Source: Clostridiales bacterium
Lineage (GTDB): Bacteria > Bacillota > Clostridia > Oscillospirales > QAMX01
Length of the DNA stretch: 31,507 nucleotides
Assembly: GCA_016303065.1 (NCBI GenBank)
Contig: JAEDMJ010000022.1
Span: forward strand, 1 to 31,507
Direction: 5' to 3'
Shown piece by piece: positions 16,017-24,752 of the stretch. How positions within the stretch are numbered: position 1 is the first letter of the stretch; the number at the start of each line of letters is the position of its first letter. The notes beneath the pieces were generated by a model. That model saw only the letters and a program-made list of their open reading frames with translations. It made no database searches and had not been told where the DNA came from. The position numbers and the translations under genes were made by a program.

Positions 16017-16756
16017 TTCAGCACCTCTCCCCCGTTTGCAGCCTCCGTCAAGGAGGTCAGATATTTGAGCTCCGACGCAGTCGCCGGACGGAAGGAACCG
16101 ACCGGTATGTTCTCCAGCTTCAGCTTGCCTATTGCGACGCGGACGAGCCGCCGCACATAAAGCCCCGCCGCCTCGCACATCTTTCTGACCTCGCGGTTGT
16201 GCCCCTCGGTTATGGTGACGGAAAGCACAGTCTTTTCATCGATCGTTTTTATCACTCTTACTTCTGCGGGCTGGGTGTGAAATCCGTCGTCAAGAGTCAC
16301 CCCCGCCTGCATGACCGGCATTGCCTTTTCCACGTTTCCAAGCACGGTGACCTGGTATTCCTTTTTCACGCCCGAGGAAGGATGGGTCATGATCTTTGCA
16401 AGCCGCCCGTCGTTGGTCATAAGAAGCAGCCCCTCCGACGCCATGTCAAGCCTTCCCACCGGGTAAACTCTTTCGCTGACGTTTTCCAGAAGCTCCATAA
16501 CAGTCTTTCTGCCCTTCTCGTCCGACGCCGTCGTAACGTAACCGCGCGGTTTGTTCATGAGCAGATATACCGGGGACTGACGCTTTCCCGCAATTCTTTT
16601 TCCGTCGATGGTGATGAGATCGTTCTGGGTCGCCTGGGCTCCAAGCTCGATTTTTCTTCCGTTGACTCGGACGCGCCCCTCGGCAATGAGCTTCTCCGCC
16701 GCCCTTCTTGAGCAGACCCCTCTCTCCGCGATAAGCTTCTGTACTCTTTCCTTCAT
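16013..16756 (-). CDS. rluB: Large-subunit rRNA pseudouridine synthase (RluB/RsuA family)
   Basis: 247 residues. An N-terminal S4 RNA-binding domain (1-60; V-C-S-R-R-A-A-E-K-L-I-x-x-G-R-V-x-V-N-G) is followed by the RsuA-type catalytic domain, with Asp104 in G-R-L-D-M-A-S-E-G-L-L and the later E-G-H-N-R-E-V-R-K-M motif. It should isomerise a uridine of 23S rRNA (position 2605 in E. coli) in the ribosome core. It starts 47 bases after the carboxypeptidase gene, and its stop overlaps the aldo/keto reductase start. The same neighbour order of carboxypeptidase and rluB is common in Clostridia. Confidence 0.95.
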   Translation of the reverse strand: MKERVQKLIAERGVCSRRAAEKLIAEGRVRVNGRKIELGAQATQNDLITIDGKRIAGKRQSPVYLLMNKPRGYVTTASDEKGRKTVMELLENVSERVYPVGRLDMASEGLLLMTNDGRLAKIMTHPSSGVKKEYQVTVLGNVEKAMPVMQAGVTLDDGFHTQPAEVRVIKTIDEKTVLSVTITEGHNREVRKMCEAAGLYVRRLVRVAIGKLKLENIPVGSFRPATASELKYLTSLTEAANGGEVLK

Positions 16757-16803
16757 GTTTGCAACGCTTAACCTTTCTCTGCGGGTCTCCCGACCCTCAT
16801 TTA

Positions 16804-17898
16804 TTATCCCGGCTTTCCGGCGGCCGAAAGATATCTTCCCGAAAATTTTCCCGACGCGACGCTTTCGGCAAAATAGAGCTTTACCGTAAAAAGCAGCTTT
16901 TCGCCGCAGTATATCTCCGTTCTTCCGGCAAAATCCCCGGCCCTGACCGGGGCGTATTCAAACCTCCGCATATACGTGACCGAATACAGGGCCTCCCGTT
17001 CGGTCTGCGTCAGACAGATTTCCGGAACAACGGCCGCGGTAATCCGCGCTTCGTTTTCCGTTCCGCCGACGATATGCTGGGCAACGGGCAGAAAACCGCC
17101 CAGCTCCACGCGGCCGTACCTTGCAAACGCCGCGCCGTAAAGCGCGGCATGATCCGCCCAGTCGTCCGGCGCGTTGAAAGTGACGACATATATCCTCCGT
17201 CCCATGCGCTTCGCCGTCGTCACAAGACAGCGTCCGGCCGACTTTGTATACCCGGTTTTTCCGCAGTCCACGCCCTCGACGGTGTTCAAAAGACGGTTGT
17301 GGTTGACGATCGTCCTGCCGGCGCAGACGTTTTCGCGCGTTCCGCTTATTTTTGCCGCCGTTTCGTTCGCCGCAAAAGCGGCGATAAGCTTCGCCATATC
17401 CCGCGCCGTCGTATAGCATCCCTCGTCCGGAAGACCGCTGGGGTTTGAAAAGCGGCTTGAGTCCATTCCGAGCTCAGCCGCTTTTGCATTCATCAAACCG
17501 ACAAAATCCTCCGTGCTCCCGGACACAAGCTCGGCAACCGCAAGAGCCGCGTCGTTCCCGCTGGCAAGCAAAAGTCCGTAAAGCAGGTCCGAAAGGGACA
17601 GGGTTTCCCCCACGCGGAGGTACAGCATGGACCCCTCCGTGGCCGTGTGTTCAGCCTTAACCGTAATTGTTTTCTCAAGCGGCGCGTTCTCCACCGCCAC
17701 GAGCGCCGTGAGAAGCTTCGCCGTGCTCGCAGGCTGCATTTTTTTGTCCGGGAACCGGGAAAAAACAACGCCGCCCATGTCGTCCGTCACGATATACGCT
17801 TCCGCCGAAATGCCCTCCGGCGGCTCCTCCGCCAAAGACACCGGAGCGGACGCCGCCGCAACAGCGGCTGCGCACAGAAAACAAATCAGCTTTTTCAT
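16804..17898 (-). CDS. D-alanyl-D-alanine carboxypeptidase (peptidase S11, DacF/DacB-like)
   Basis: 364 residues. A signal peptide covers about 1-23 (M-K-K-L, hydrophobic core, then A-E-E). The penicillin-binding motifs are S58-T-A-K61, S113-G-N115 and K214-T-G216. It trims the terminal D-Ala from peptidoglycan stem peptides on the outer face of the membrane. A C-terminal S11 domain of about 90 residues follows the catalytic part. I chose the ATG at 17898 with GGGAGG upstream over a TTG one codon earlier. Its place between the GerW-like gene and rluB suggests a spore-cortex or general wall role, as for dacF/dacB of Bacillus. Confidence 0.93.
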   Translation of the reverse strand: MKKLICFLCAAAVAAASAPVSLAEEPPEGISAEAYIVTDDMGGVVFSRFPDKKMQPASTAKLLTALVAVENAPLEKTITVKAEHTATEGSMLYLRVGETLSLSDLLYGLLLASGNDAALAVAELVSGSTEDFVGLMNAKAAELGMDSSRFSNPSGLPDEGCYTTARDMAKLIAAFAANETAAKISGTRENVCAGRTIVNHNRLLNTVEGVDCGKTGYTKSAGRCLVTTAKRMGRRIYVVTFNAPDDWADHAALYGAAFARYGRVELGGFLPVAQHIVGGTENEARITAAVVPEICLTQTEREALYSVTYMRRFEYAPVRAGDFAGRTEIYCGEKLLFTVKLYFAESVASGKFSGRYLSAAGKPG

Positions 17899-17992
17899 CA
17901 ACCGAACCCTCCCGGAAGCAAAACTCCTCCGCCGTCAAAAAAAGACCGCATAAGAGTTATACTGCCGGGAAGGGCAAGTTATTCCCAAAAGC

Positions 17993-18463
17993 CTATTTCG
18001 CCGGCTCTTCCTTTTCCGAAACGGTGATCTCGCTTTCGGCCGCCTTCGCCGCTTTTTTCTCCTTCTGCCTGTCAACAAACTCCTGAAGCCTGTCGACGAT
18101 CCCGGGCAGCGCGTCCACGGCTTTTTCGATGATCGCAACATAGTCCGTCATCGGCACGGGCGCAGCCACCGTTCCCGAAGCGGGAAGTATCTCCACCCTG
18201 TCCCCGCGGACAACGATGAAGGACAGGGGCGTCACCTCAACGCCTGCGCCGCCTCCGCCGCCGAACATCACGGAGCTTGCGCTGTTCTTCGACGCATAGT
18301 CGGAGCCGCCCGCAGCAAGTCCGCAGCTCAGCTTTGACACGGGTATCACAGTCACGTCCCCGACCGATATCGGTTTTCCGATAATCGTCTCCGCATTTCC
18401 GAGTTCACGAACCTTTGCGATCGTTTCCTGCAGAAGCTCGTTTATTTTCTGTTTTTCCGCCAT
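17993..18463 (-). CDS. ytfJ: GerW/YtfJ-family sporulation protein
   Basis: 156 residues. The core has the YtfJ signature: G-K-P-I-S-V-G-D-V-T-V-I-P-V-S-K-L-S-C-G, then the glycine run F-G-G-G-G-G-A-G and P-L-S-F-I-V-V. The C-terminal 40 residues are Lys/Glu-rich. In Bacillus GerW/YtfJ is a forespore protein needed for efficient germination; in many Clostridia the gene sits next to a DUF2953 gene, as here. It overlaps that gene by 59 bases, so the two are probably translated together. Function here is inferred from the family; whether this organism still makes spores cannot be seen from the window. Confidence 0.9.
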   Translation of the reverse strand: MAEKQKINELLQETIAKVRELGNAETIIGKPISVGDVTVIPVSKLSCGLAAGGSDYASKNSASSVMFGGGGGAGVEVTPLSFIVVRGDRVEILPASGTVAAPVPMTDYVAIIEKAVDALPGIVDRLQEFVDRQKEKKAAKAAESEITVSEKEEPAK

Positions 18464-19283
18464 GCTTCTTTCCTCCGTTCGGTTTCATCCTGAAAGTAGT
18501 ATGTGTTATTTTCGCCTTTTTGCAGTATCTGCGCTTATTTTTCAAAAACGCCCTGACAAAGCTGATTGCCAGCCCGACAAGCCTTATCGGTCTTAAAAGC
18601 GCGGTAATATCCACCGCGGCCGAGGATTTTCCCCCGTGGGCAAAGTCCGCATTGACTCTGACCCTGTGTTTTCCGATCCATAAAATCCGCTGAGCCTGGG
18701 GATAGACGATTCCGAAAAGCTCCGCCGCCCGACCGTAAGCGATTCCGGTCCTTGCCGGGTTTTCGCCGCGTATCACCCATTCGAACTCGATGTCTTCAAA
18801 ATGAATGAGCTTCCCGGCCTTTGGAAGCACGTCAAAGACCGACTCGACGATCGCCCGCGTTTTCCCCTCGGTCGGCTCGCTTAGCCAGTCGGCCTTGTGG
18901 GAAAGCTTCGGCTTTTTCTTCGCCTTTGCGGCTTCCCGGGCTTTTTTGCGCTCGCGGCGGATCGCTTTCCGAACTTTTCGTTTTTCCCGTCTGAGCCTTC
19001 GCTTTTCCTGCCGGCGCTTTTTTCTTTCGGCGCGGCGGGCTTTCTTCTTCTCTTCGCGAAGCCGCTCTTCTTCCGTCGGTTCCGGCTTTTCCTTTTTGGG
19101 AAGTATCCTGAACCTCAGAAGTCCGTAGCGTATGACGAGCAGCTTTTCGCCGAAGTTTGAAAACCTCACGCCGACATTGAAGCAGCAGGCGATCAGTATA
19201 AGCGCGCAGAGAACCAGAACCAGTCCCAGCACACAGCCCAGAACCGTCAGCACAATTTTAAGCACTGTCCAGAGCAAACTCAC
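18405..19283 (-). CDS. DUF2953 membrane protein (YtfI-like) with a charged linker
   Basis: 292 residues. One N-terminal membrane helix (about 5-33) is followed by a short beta part, then a very basic/acidic stretch from about 63 to 128 made almost only of K, R, E and A, likely a single long charged helix. The DUF2953 signature lies in the last part (D-I-E-F-E-W-V-I-R-G-E-N-P-A-R-T-G-I-A-Y-G, later V-D-I-T-A-L-L-R-P-I-R-L). DUF2953 proteins form conserved pairs with YtfJ; their role is unknown. The pairing and overlap with gerW suggest a joint role in sporulation. The charged insert is longer than I would expect for the family. Confidence 0.85.
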   Translation of the reverse strand: MSLLWTVLKIVLTVLGCVLGLVLVLCALILIACCFNVGVRFSNFGEKLLVIRYGLLRFRILPKKEKPEPTEEERLREEKKKARRAERKKRRQEKRRLRREKRKVRKAIRRERKKAREAAKAKKKPKLSHKADWLSEPTEGKTRAIVESVFDVLPKAGKLIHFEDIEFEWVIRGENPARTGIAYGRAAELFGIVYPQAQRILWIGKHRVRVNADFAHGGKSSAAVDITALLRPIRLVGLAISFVRAFLKNKRRYCKKAKITHTTFRMKPNGGKKHGGKTENKRASAGNDRKGS

Positions 19284-19330
19284 CTGCCGCCTTTCTCAAA
19301 AATTGTCGCCGGGGCGAAGACTTTACCCCT

Positions 19331-19903
19331 TCAGGTCTCTTCCGAAGGCTCCCCTCCGTCCGGAATTGTCATCTGTCCGTTTGCGTTTTCCTTTTCAAGC
19401 ACGGGAAGATCCTCAAGGGAGGCAAGTCCGAAAACCCTCAGAAACATATCCGTCGTTTTGTACAGCAGCGGACGCCCCGGCGCCTCAAGTCTTCCGCAGG
19501 GCTCGATGAAGCCCTTGTCCGCAAGCGAACTCACGGTATACGAGCTTTCGACGCCTCGGACCTGTTCGATATAGGCTTTTGTGACCGGCTGGCGGTATGC
19601 CACGACGGAAAGCGTTTCCATCGCCTGCTGACTGAGCGCGGGCGGCTTTCGCGTTTCCAAAGCGGCGCAGATCCTGTCGGCAAACTCGCTCTTTGTGACG
19701 AGCTGAAGCTTGTCTCCCAGCCGCGCAAGGCGGATCCCGCTGTCATCCATATCAAGCCTCGCCTCCAGAGAGACCGAAAGCTTTTCAATATCGTCCTTCA
19801 TCACGCCAAGCGCAATGGCAAGGCGGTCTTTCGAAACCGGCTCTCCCGAGGCGAAAAGTATCGCCTCCAGCGCGGCGGCTCCGTTTTTGAATTCGCTGTT
19901 CAA
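19331..19903 (-). CDS. scpB: Segregation and condensation protein B
   Basis: 190 residues, two winged-helix domains as in other ScpB proteins. Recognisable stretches: A-L-E-A-I-L-F-A-S-G-E-P-V near the N-terminus, L-S-x-x-A-M-E-T-L-S-V-V-A-Y-R-Q-P-V-T-K in the second half, and V-R-G-V-E-S. ScpB dimers bind ScpA and with SMC form the condensin complex that compacts and segregates the chromosome. It starts 12 bases after scpA. Confidence 0.95.
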   Translation of the reverse strand: MNSEFKNGAAALEAILFASGEPVSKDRLAIALGVMKDDIEKLSVSLEARLDMDDSGIRLARLGDKLQLVTKSEFADRICAALETRKPPALSQQAMETLSVVAYRQPVTKAYIEQVRGVESSYTVSSLADKGFIEPCGRLEAPGRPLLYKTTDMFLRVFGLASLEDLPVLEKENANGQMTIPDGGEPSEET

Positions 19904-19915
19904 AATTCAAACACC

Positions 19916-20617
19916 TCAAGCATTTTCTTTCGGCAGACCCAGAAGCCCGTCCTCGTCAAACTCCAGTTTGCTCTCCCTGCAAAGCTCCAAAAGGGCAATG
20001 AAAGTCACCACCGCCCCCCTGCGGTCGCCGGAGCTTACCAGAATGTCCGTCAGGGTCATCTTCGCCGCTTTCAAAAGCGACAAAACTCTGTCCGCCGCCG
20101 CGGCAATGGACTCGCTTTCCTTTCCCACAAGCTCCCGAAACACCGGAGGGATCTCCGGCGCGGGAGCGGCCTCCCGGTCAAACAGCTCCTCGAAGGCTTT
20201 GCGCAGCTCCCCGGGACTGTGTTCATAGGCGTACTCCTGTTCCGGAAGGGGTTCAGGCGGCTTTGTAAAGAGAAGTCCGACTCCGCGGCTTTTTTCCGCC
20301 AGCTCCGCCGAAACGCCCTTTATGAGCTTGTACTCGGCAAGTCTCCTCGCAAGCTCGGCCCGCGGGTCTTCCTCCTCTTCCTCCGGCACGGGAAGAAGCA
20401 TCTTCGATTTCAGAAGGATCAGCTGCGCCGCCATAACGATGAATTCGCTGGTCACTTCCATGTTCAGGGATGAAAGCGCCTCAAGATAGGCAAGGTACTG
20501 ATCAAGTATGAGCGATATGGGGATGTCGTCGATGGACACCTTGTTTTGAGATATGAGATGCAAAAGCAGATCCAAAGGCCCCTCAAAGACCTCCAGCTTG
20601 AACGAAACATCTTCCAT
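19916..20617 (-). CDS. scpA: Segregation and condensation protein A
   Basis: 233 residues from the ATG at 20617 (GAGG upstream; a TTG one codon earlier is less likely). The kleisin N-terminus is typical: F-E-G-P-L-D-L-L-L-H-L-I-x-x-N-K-V-S-I-D-D-I-P-I, then the E-F-I-V-M-A-A-Q-L-I-L-L-K-S-K-M-L-L-P helix. The C-terminal winged-helix that contacts the SMC head ends the protein. It links ScpB to SMC. It starts 9 bases after the protease gene. Confidence 0.95.
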   Translation of the reverse strand: MEDVSFKLEVFEGPLDLLLHLISQNKVSIDDIPISLILDQYLAYLEALSSLNMEVTSEFIVMAAQLILLKSKMLLPVPEEEEEDPRAELARRLAEYKLIKGVSAELAEKSRGVGLLFTKPPEPLPEQEYAYEHSPGELRKAFEELFDREAAPAPEIPPVFRELVGKESESIAAAADRVLSLLKAAKMTLTDILVSSGDRRGAVVTFIALLELCRESKLEFDEDGLLGLPKENA

Positions 20618-20626
20618 CAAAGCGCC

Positions 20627-21364
20627 TCACAGTCCGAAAAAGCTCAGCGCCCACATCCAAAAGTTCTCAAAAACACCGATTACCGCGCTTCGCGCCACGC
20701 CGAGATACAGGCTCATGTCAAGCCACACGGTTATGGACGACGGAACGCCCACGATTGAAAGCAGGCGTCCGGGTATGTCGAACATTAAAAGGAGAAGGAT
20801 GCAAAAGCCGTACCGCTCGTACTTCAAAACTTTTTCATATGCCTTCAAAGGCAGAAAGCTCAAAAGAACCTTCGACCCGTCAAGCGGAGATATCGGTATG
20901 AGGTTGAAAAGCCCCAGGCCCACGTTCAGGATAACGGAGTAATCGATCATCGTATATACCACTTCGATAACCGTTGTCCAGAAAGAGGACAGGCTCCCGT
21001 AAGTCGCAGCCCAAAGGAGATAGGTCAAAAGCTTTGCAAGCACCAGAACAAAGGCAGCCACAAAATTTGAAAAGGGACCTGCCAGCGAAGTCAGGACAAT
21101 GCCGAGCTTTTTATTTTTGTAATACCTCGGATCGATGACCACGGGCTTTGCCCACCCGAAGCGAAGCAGCAAAAGCGTCAGAAAGCCGATCGGATCGATG
21201 TGGCGGAAGGGGTTCAGCGTAAGCCTCCCCGTGGCTTTCGGAAGGGGGTCCCCAAGCTTTGAACTCACGAAGGCGTGGGAAAACTCGTGTATCGAAAGCG
21301 CGCATATGATCCCCGGCAGGCTGAGAAGCAGCCCCAGCACATAGTCCTTGACAGATTCAAACAT
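20627..21364 (-). CDS. Site-2 protease family membrane metalloprotease (M50B)
   Basis: 245 residues with about six membrane helices. The zinc motif H26-E-F-S-H30 lies in the first helix and the third ligand is likely Asp162 in L-I-P-I-S-P-L-D-G. The size and motifs are those of the small YwhC-like rhomboid-independent site-2 proteases found beside scpAB in many Bacillota. It would cleave membrane proteins within the bilayer; substrates are unknown. The start lies 6 bases after glnS, so it is fully part of the operon. Confidence 0.92.
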   Translation of the reverse strand: MFESVKDYVLGLLLSLPGIICALSIHEFSHAFVSSKLGDPLPKATGRLTLNPFRHIDPIGFLTLLLLRFGWAKPVVIDPRYYKNKKLGIVLTSLAGPFSNFVAAFVLVLAKLLTYLLWAATYGSLSSFWTTVIEVVYTMIDYSVILNVGLGLFNLIPISPLDGSKVLLSFLPLKAYEKVLKYERYGFCILLLLMFDIPGRLLSIVGVPSSITVWLDMSLYLGVARSAVIGVFENFWMWALSFFGL

Positions 21365-21370
21365 TTCCTT

Positions 21371-23017
21371 TTACTTTCCCTTGGAATCCCGGAGCGTTAC
21401 AATTCTGTTGAAGCTTCCGGGGTATTTGCTGTCCGCGCAGAAATATCCCGTGCGCACAAACTGGAACCGCTCTCCCGCTTTCGCGTCTGCAAGGTCCGGC
21501 TCCACATAGCAGTTTTCAAGAACCTTGACCGAATCCGTATCCAGGTAATCCCCAAAGGTCTCGCCCGGAGCCAGATCGTTCATGTCTTCCTTTGTGAACA
21601 GTCTCTCGTAGAGGCGCACGGTGCGTTTCTGTGCGGTCTCCGCACAGAGCCAGTGGATCGTCCCCTTGACCTTGCGCCCGTCGGCAGGATTTCCGTTTCC
21701 CGTCTCAAGGTCCGCCGTGCAGAACACTTTTACGGGCACGCCGTTTTCGTCGGTCTCAACGCTTTCGCATTTGACGATATAGGCTCCCATGAGCCGCACT
21801 TCTCCGCCGGGCTTCAGACGGAAGAACTTCGGCGGCGGGACAAGGGCAAAGTCTTCCCGCTCGATCCAGAGCTCTCCCGTGAAGGCAAGCTTTCTCGTTC
21901 CGGCTTCGGGGTCGTTGACATTGTTGGGAAGCTCGAAATACTCGACCTTTCCCTCGGGCCAGTTGGTTATGACGACCTTGAGCGGGTCAAGGACGGCGAC
22001 CCTTCTCGGAGCCGTCACATTGAGCTCGTCCCGGAGACAGGCCTCGAGAAGACTCTGATCCACCAGCGAATAGGTCTTTGCAACGCCCGCTCTGCGGACA
22101 AACTCGGTCAGGGAAGACGGCGTGTATCCCCTTCGTCTAAGGCCGCAAATCGTCGGCATTCTCGGATCGTCCCATCCGTCCACAAGTCCGTTTTCCACCA
22201 GCGAGCGCAGATAGCGCTTGCTCATGACCGTGTTGGTGACGTTGAGGCGGGCGAACTCCCTCTGTTTTGGTCTTGACGGCAGGTCGCAGTTTTCAACGAC
22301 CCAGTCATAAAGGGGTCTGTGGTTTTCAAATTCGATTGAACAAAGCGAATGGGTGATACCCTCCACGGCGTCCTGGATCGGATGCGCAAAGTCGTAGAGC
22401 GGATAGATGCACCACTTGTCGCCCTGGCGGTGGTGGCTGGCATAGACGATGCGGTAAATGGCGGGGTCGCGCATATTGATGTTGGGGCTCGACATATCGA
22501 TCTTCGCGCGAAGCGTGCGGCTTCCCTCCGGGAACTCGCCGTTTTTCATTCTTGTGAAGAGGTCGAGATTCTCTTCAACGCTTCTTTCCCTCCAGGGGCT
22601 CGGCTTTCCGGGCTCCGTGAGCGTTCCGCGGTACTCCTTCATCTCTTCTGCCGACAGATCGCAGACGTAAGCAAGCCCCTTTCTGATAAGGCCGAAAGCC
22701 TGCTCGCAGCAGATGTCAAAATAGTCCGACCCGTAAAAGACATGATCCGGCTTTGCGCCCAGCCAGCAGATGTCCTCGTAAATCGAACGGACGTATTCGT
22801 CGTCCTCCTTGACGGGGTTCGTGTCGTCATAGCGGAGATTGAATTCGCCGTTATAGCGGCGCGCAATGCTGTGGTTGATCCAGATCGCCTTGAGGCTTCC
22901 GATGTGGAGATAGCCGTTGGGCTCCGGCGGGAAGCGAGTGTGCACATGGTCGGCTCTTCCCTCGGCAAGGTCTTCGTCGATTATATCGTAAAGAAAATTG
23001 GATACATTCTCTTCCAT
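21371..23017 (-). CDS. glnS: Glutaminyl-tRNA synthetase
   Basis: 548 residues from the ATG at 23017; a GTG at 23041 that overlaps the gltX stop (GTGA) is an alternative start, neither having a strong ribosome site. Class I motifs: H38-I-G-S41 and V-M-S-K-R at 264-268. The N-terminal F-x-x-x-I-I-D-E-D-L-A-E-G, F-P-P-E-P-N-G-Y-L-H-I-G and R-Y-D-D-T-N-P stretches separate GlnRS from GluRS. The C-terminal half carries two anticodon-binding beta-barrels as in E. coli GlnRS. It charges tRNA-Gln directly. Most Bacillota lack it and use GatCAB, so its presence, directly after gltX, is of note. Confidence 0.95.
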   Translation of the reverse strand: MEENVSNFLYDIIDEDLAEGRADHVHTRFPPEPNGYLHIGSLKAIWINHSIARRYNGEFNLRYDDTNPVKEDDEYVRSIYEDICWLGAKPDHVFYGSDYFDICCEQAFGLIRKGLAYVCDLSAEEMKEYRGTLTEPGKPSPWRERSVEENLDLFTRMKNGEFPEGSRTLRAKIDMSSPNINMRDPAIYRIVYASHHRQGDKWCIYPLYDFAHPIQDAVEGITHSLCSIEFENHRPLYDWVVENCDLPSRPKQREFARLNVTNTVMSKRYLRSLVENGLVDGWDDPRMPTICGLRRRGYTPSSLTEFVRRAGVAKTYSLVDQSLLEACLRDELNVTAPRRVAVLDPLKVVITNWPEGKVEYFELPNNVNDPEAGTRKLAFTGELWIEREDFALVPPPKFFRLKPGGEVRLMGAYIVKCESVETDENGVPVKVFCTADLETGNGNPADGRKVKGTIHWLCAETAQKRTVRLYERLFTKEDMNDLAPGETFGDYLDTDSVKVLENCYVEPDLADAKAGERFQFVRTGYFCADSKYPGSFNRIVTLRDSKGK

Positions 23018-23037
23018 GTCAGTTACAAATTCTCCGT

Positions 23038-24705
23038 TCACATTTTTTCGGCGGCTTCGGCCGCGGCGAGAAGTCTTTTGTTCACTCTGTCACGCCCCAA
23101 AAGCGAGCACACGTCGCAGAGATCCGGCGAGTTCTGTCTTCCGGTCACGGCCACGCGCAGCACCATGCTGACGTCGCCCACGTGCCCGCGGTAATCTCCC
23201 GGCGATTTTTTCCAGAGCTTCGTCTCCGGAGCATACCCGAATTTTACGGCAAGCTCCTTGATGCGTCCAAACCAGGCGTCCCGGTCGTCGGCGGGATCGA
23301 AAATTCCGGCGTATTCCCTGAGTATCTCCGCCGCAGTCCCCGCCGGAACGCTCTCCGGGAAAACATATTCCGGGCTGAAAAGCCCGTCGTAGAAAAAGTC
23401 CATATAGGCTTTCGCGTCCGCCCAGGTGACAAGGTCCTTTCTCGGCTTTGCCCCGCCGCGGCCAATCGCGAAGATCGCCTTTGCGTAATCGGGATCTGCC
23501 GTCAAAAGCCCGGCAAACTCCGGGTCAAACTCCTTTGCCCACTCCGAAACTCCGTCATAGACCTGTTCGGCGGTCATCCGCGAGATCACGTTCTTTGCAA
23601 TGTCGCGAAGCTTTTCCATATCGAAAAGCGCGCCGGAAGAGCTCATCTTTTTGACCGAGAAGGGGAAATCGCGCCAGTCGGCATCGGGGTTTGCCGCGCG
23701 CCACTCCTCATAGTTGGAGTTCAGAACCGTCATAAGGTACTCGATGAGCACCTTTTCCGGATAGCCTCCGCTGCGGTAAAACTCAAGGGCAAGCTCCGGA
23801 TCCTTGCGCTTTGAAAGCTTTCTCTTGTGGCCGTCTTCCAGCTTCAGCATATGGGCCGTGTGGATATACTTCGGGGTCTTCCACCCGAACAGCTCGCGCA
23901 TTGTGTTGAACATATCCAAATGGTACGGAAGCGTGGCAAGCCACTCCTCTCCCCGGACGACATGGGTCGTCCCCATGAGCGTGTCGTCGATGATATGTGC
24001 AAAGTGATAGGTCGGTATACCGTCGGATTTCAGAATGACAATGTCGTTGTTGTTCTGGGGAACCTCAAGCTTTCCGCGGATAACGTCGGTACAGACGGCT
24101 TTCTTCTCCGGATCTCCGTTTGAGCGGTAGCGGATAACGAATTCCTTTCCCTCGTCCAAAGCTTTGCAGACATCCTCGTCGGATGCGTCGCGCCATACGG
24201 CGTATTTCCCGTAATAGCCCGGGTTTTCATTGTTGGCCGTCTGTTTCTCGCGGTTTGCGGCAAGCTCCTCCTCCGTTGCAAAACAGGGGTACGCCCGTCC
24301 CGCCAGGAAAAGAGCCTTTGCAAACACCTTATATATTCTTTCTCGCTCCCGCTGTCGGTAGGGGCCGTAGTCCCCGCTTTCGCCCTCAAGGTTGACGCCC
24401 TCGTCAAAATTGAGACCGAACCGCGTGAACACTTCGATTATTTTCCGGACGCCGTTGTCGACGGCGCGCTTTGCGTCCGTGTCCTCAATGCGGAGCATGA
24501 ACACGCCGCCGCTCCTGTGAGCGATGCGCTCGTCGGTGATCGCACCGTAGAGGTTTCCAAGGTGCATGAATCCCGTCGGGCTCGGAGCCATTCTCGTGAC
24601 GGCGGCTCCCTCGGGAAGCTGCCGCTTTGGATAGCGCGCTATGATCTCTTCCGGCGTTTCCGTTATTCCCTTAAAAAGTCTCTCTGCCAGCTCTTCTCTG
24701 TTCAT
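23038..24705 (-). CDS. gltX: Glutamyl-tRNA synthetase
   Basis: 555 residues. Class I motifs: H48-L-G-N51 (T-R-M-A-P-S-P-T-G-F-M-H-L-G-N) and K-L-S-K-R at 296-300. R-I-E-D-T-D follows the first motif, as in GluRS. The alpha-helical anticodon-binding part fills the C-terminal 200 residues. The R-K-D-P-E/sequence style differs somewhat from the commonest bacterial GluRS; it could be the tRNA-Glu-specific type that coexists with GlnRS. The ATG lies 41 bases after the predicted RNA start and the ribosome site is poor. It opens the ten-gene operon. Confidence 0.93.
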   Translation of the reverse strand: MNREELAERLFKGITETPEEIIARYPKRQLPEGAAVTRMAPSPTGFMHLGNLYGAITDERIAHRSGGVFMLRIEDTDAKRAVDNGVRKIIEVFTRFGLNFDEGVNLEGESGDYGPYRQRERERIYKVFAKALFLAGRAYPCFATEEELAANREKQTANNENPGYYGKYAVWRDASDEDVCKALDEGKEFVIRYRSNGDPEKKAVCTDVIRGKLEVPQNNNDIVILKSDGIPTYHFAHIIDDTLMGTTHVVRGEEWLATLPYHLDMFNTMRELFGWKTPKYIHTAHMLKLEDGHKRKLSKRKDPELALEFYRSGGYPEKVLIEYLMTVLNSNYEEWRAANPDADWRDFPFSVKKMSSSGALFDMEKLRDIAKNVISRMTAEQVYDGVSEWAKEFDPEFAGLLTADPDYAKAIFAIGRGGAKPRKDLVTWADAKAYMDFFYDGLFSPEYVFPESVPAGTAAEILREYAGIFDPADDRDAWFGRIKELAVKFGYAPETKLWKKSPGDYRGHVGDVSMVLRVAVTGRQNSPDLCDVCSLLGRDRVNKRLLAAAEAAEKM

Positions 24706-24746
24706 TTTTTCCGTTCAATCCGTTCAATGTGTATATTTTGGTAGTA
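24706..24746 (-). repeat. Direct repeat in the gltX leader
   Basis: On the - strand the short leader carries ATTGAACGG twice in a row, just before the gltX start (ATTGAACGGATTGAACGG). The leader is only about 40 bases, too short for a T-box or other riboswitch. Confidence 0.5.
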
Positions 24747-24752
24747 TAAGAT

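Noticed and set aside
16017..16178. Longer start of the aldo/keto reductase
   Set aside because: The extra 54 residues are another frame of rluB and lack aldo/keto similarity; the ATGA overlap at 16013-16016 is a normal coupled start.
21275..23194. Long open frames of 333 and 281 codons on the + strand
   Set aside because: They lie antisense to glnS, the protease gene and the 3' end of gltX, have no recognisable domain and no promoter or ribosome site.
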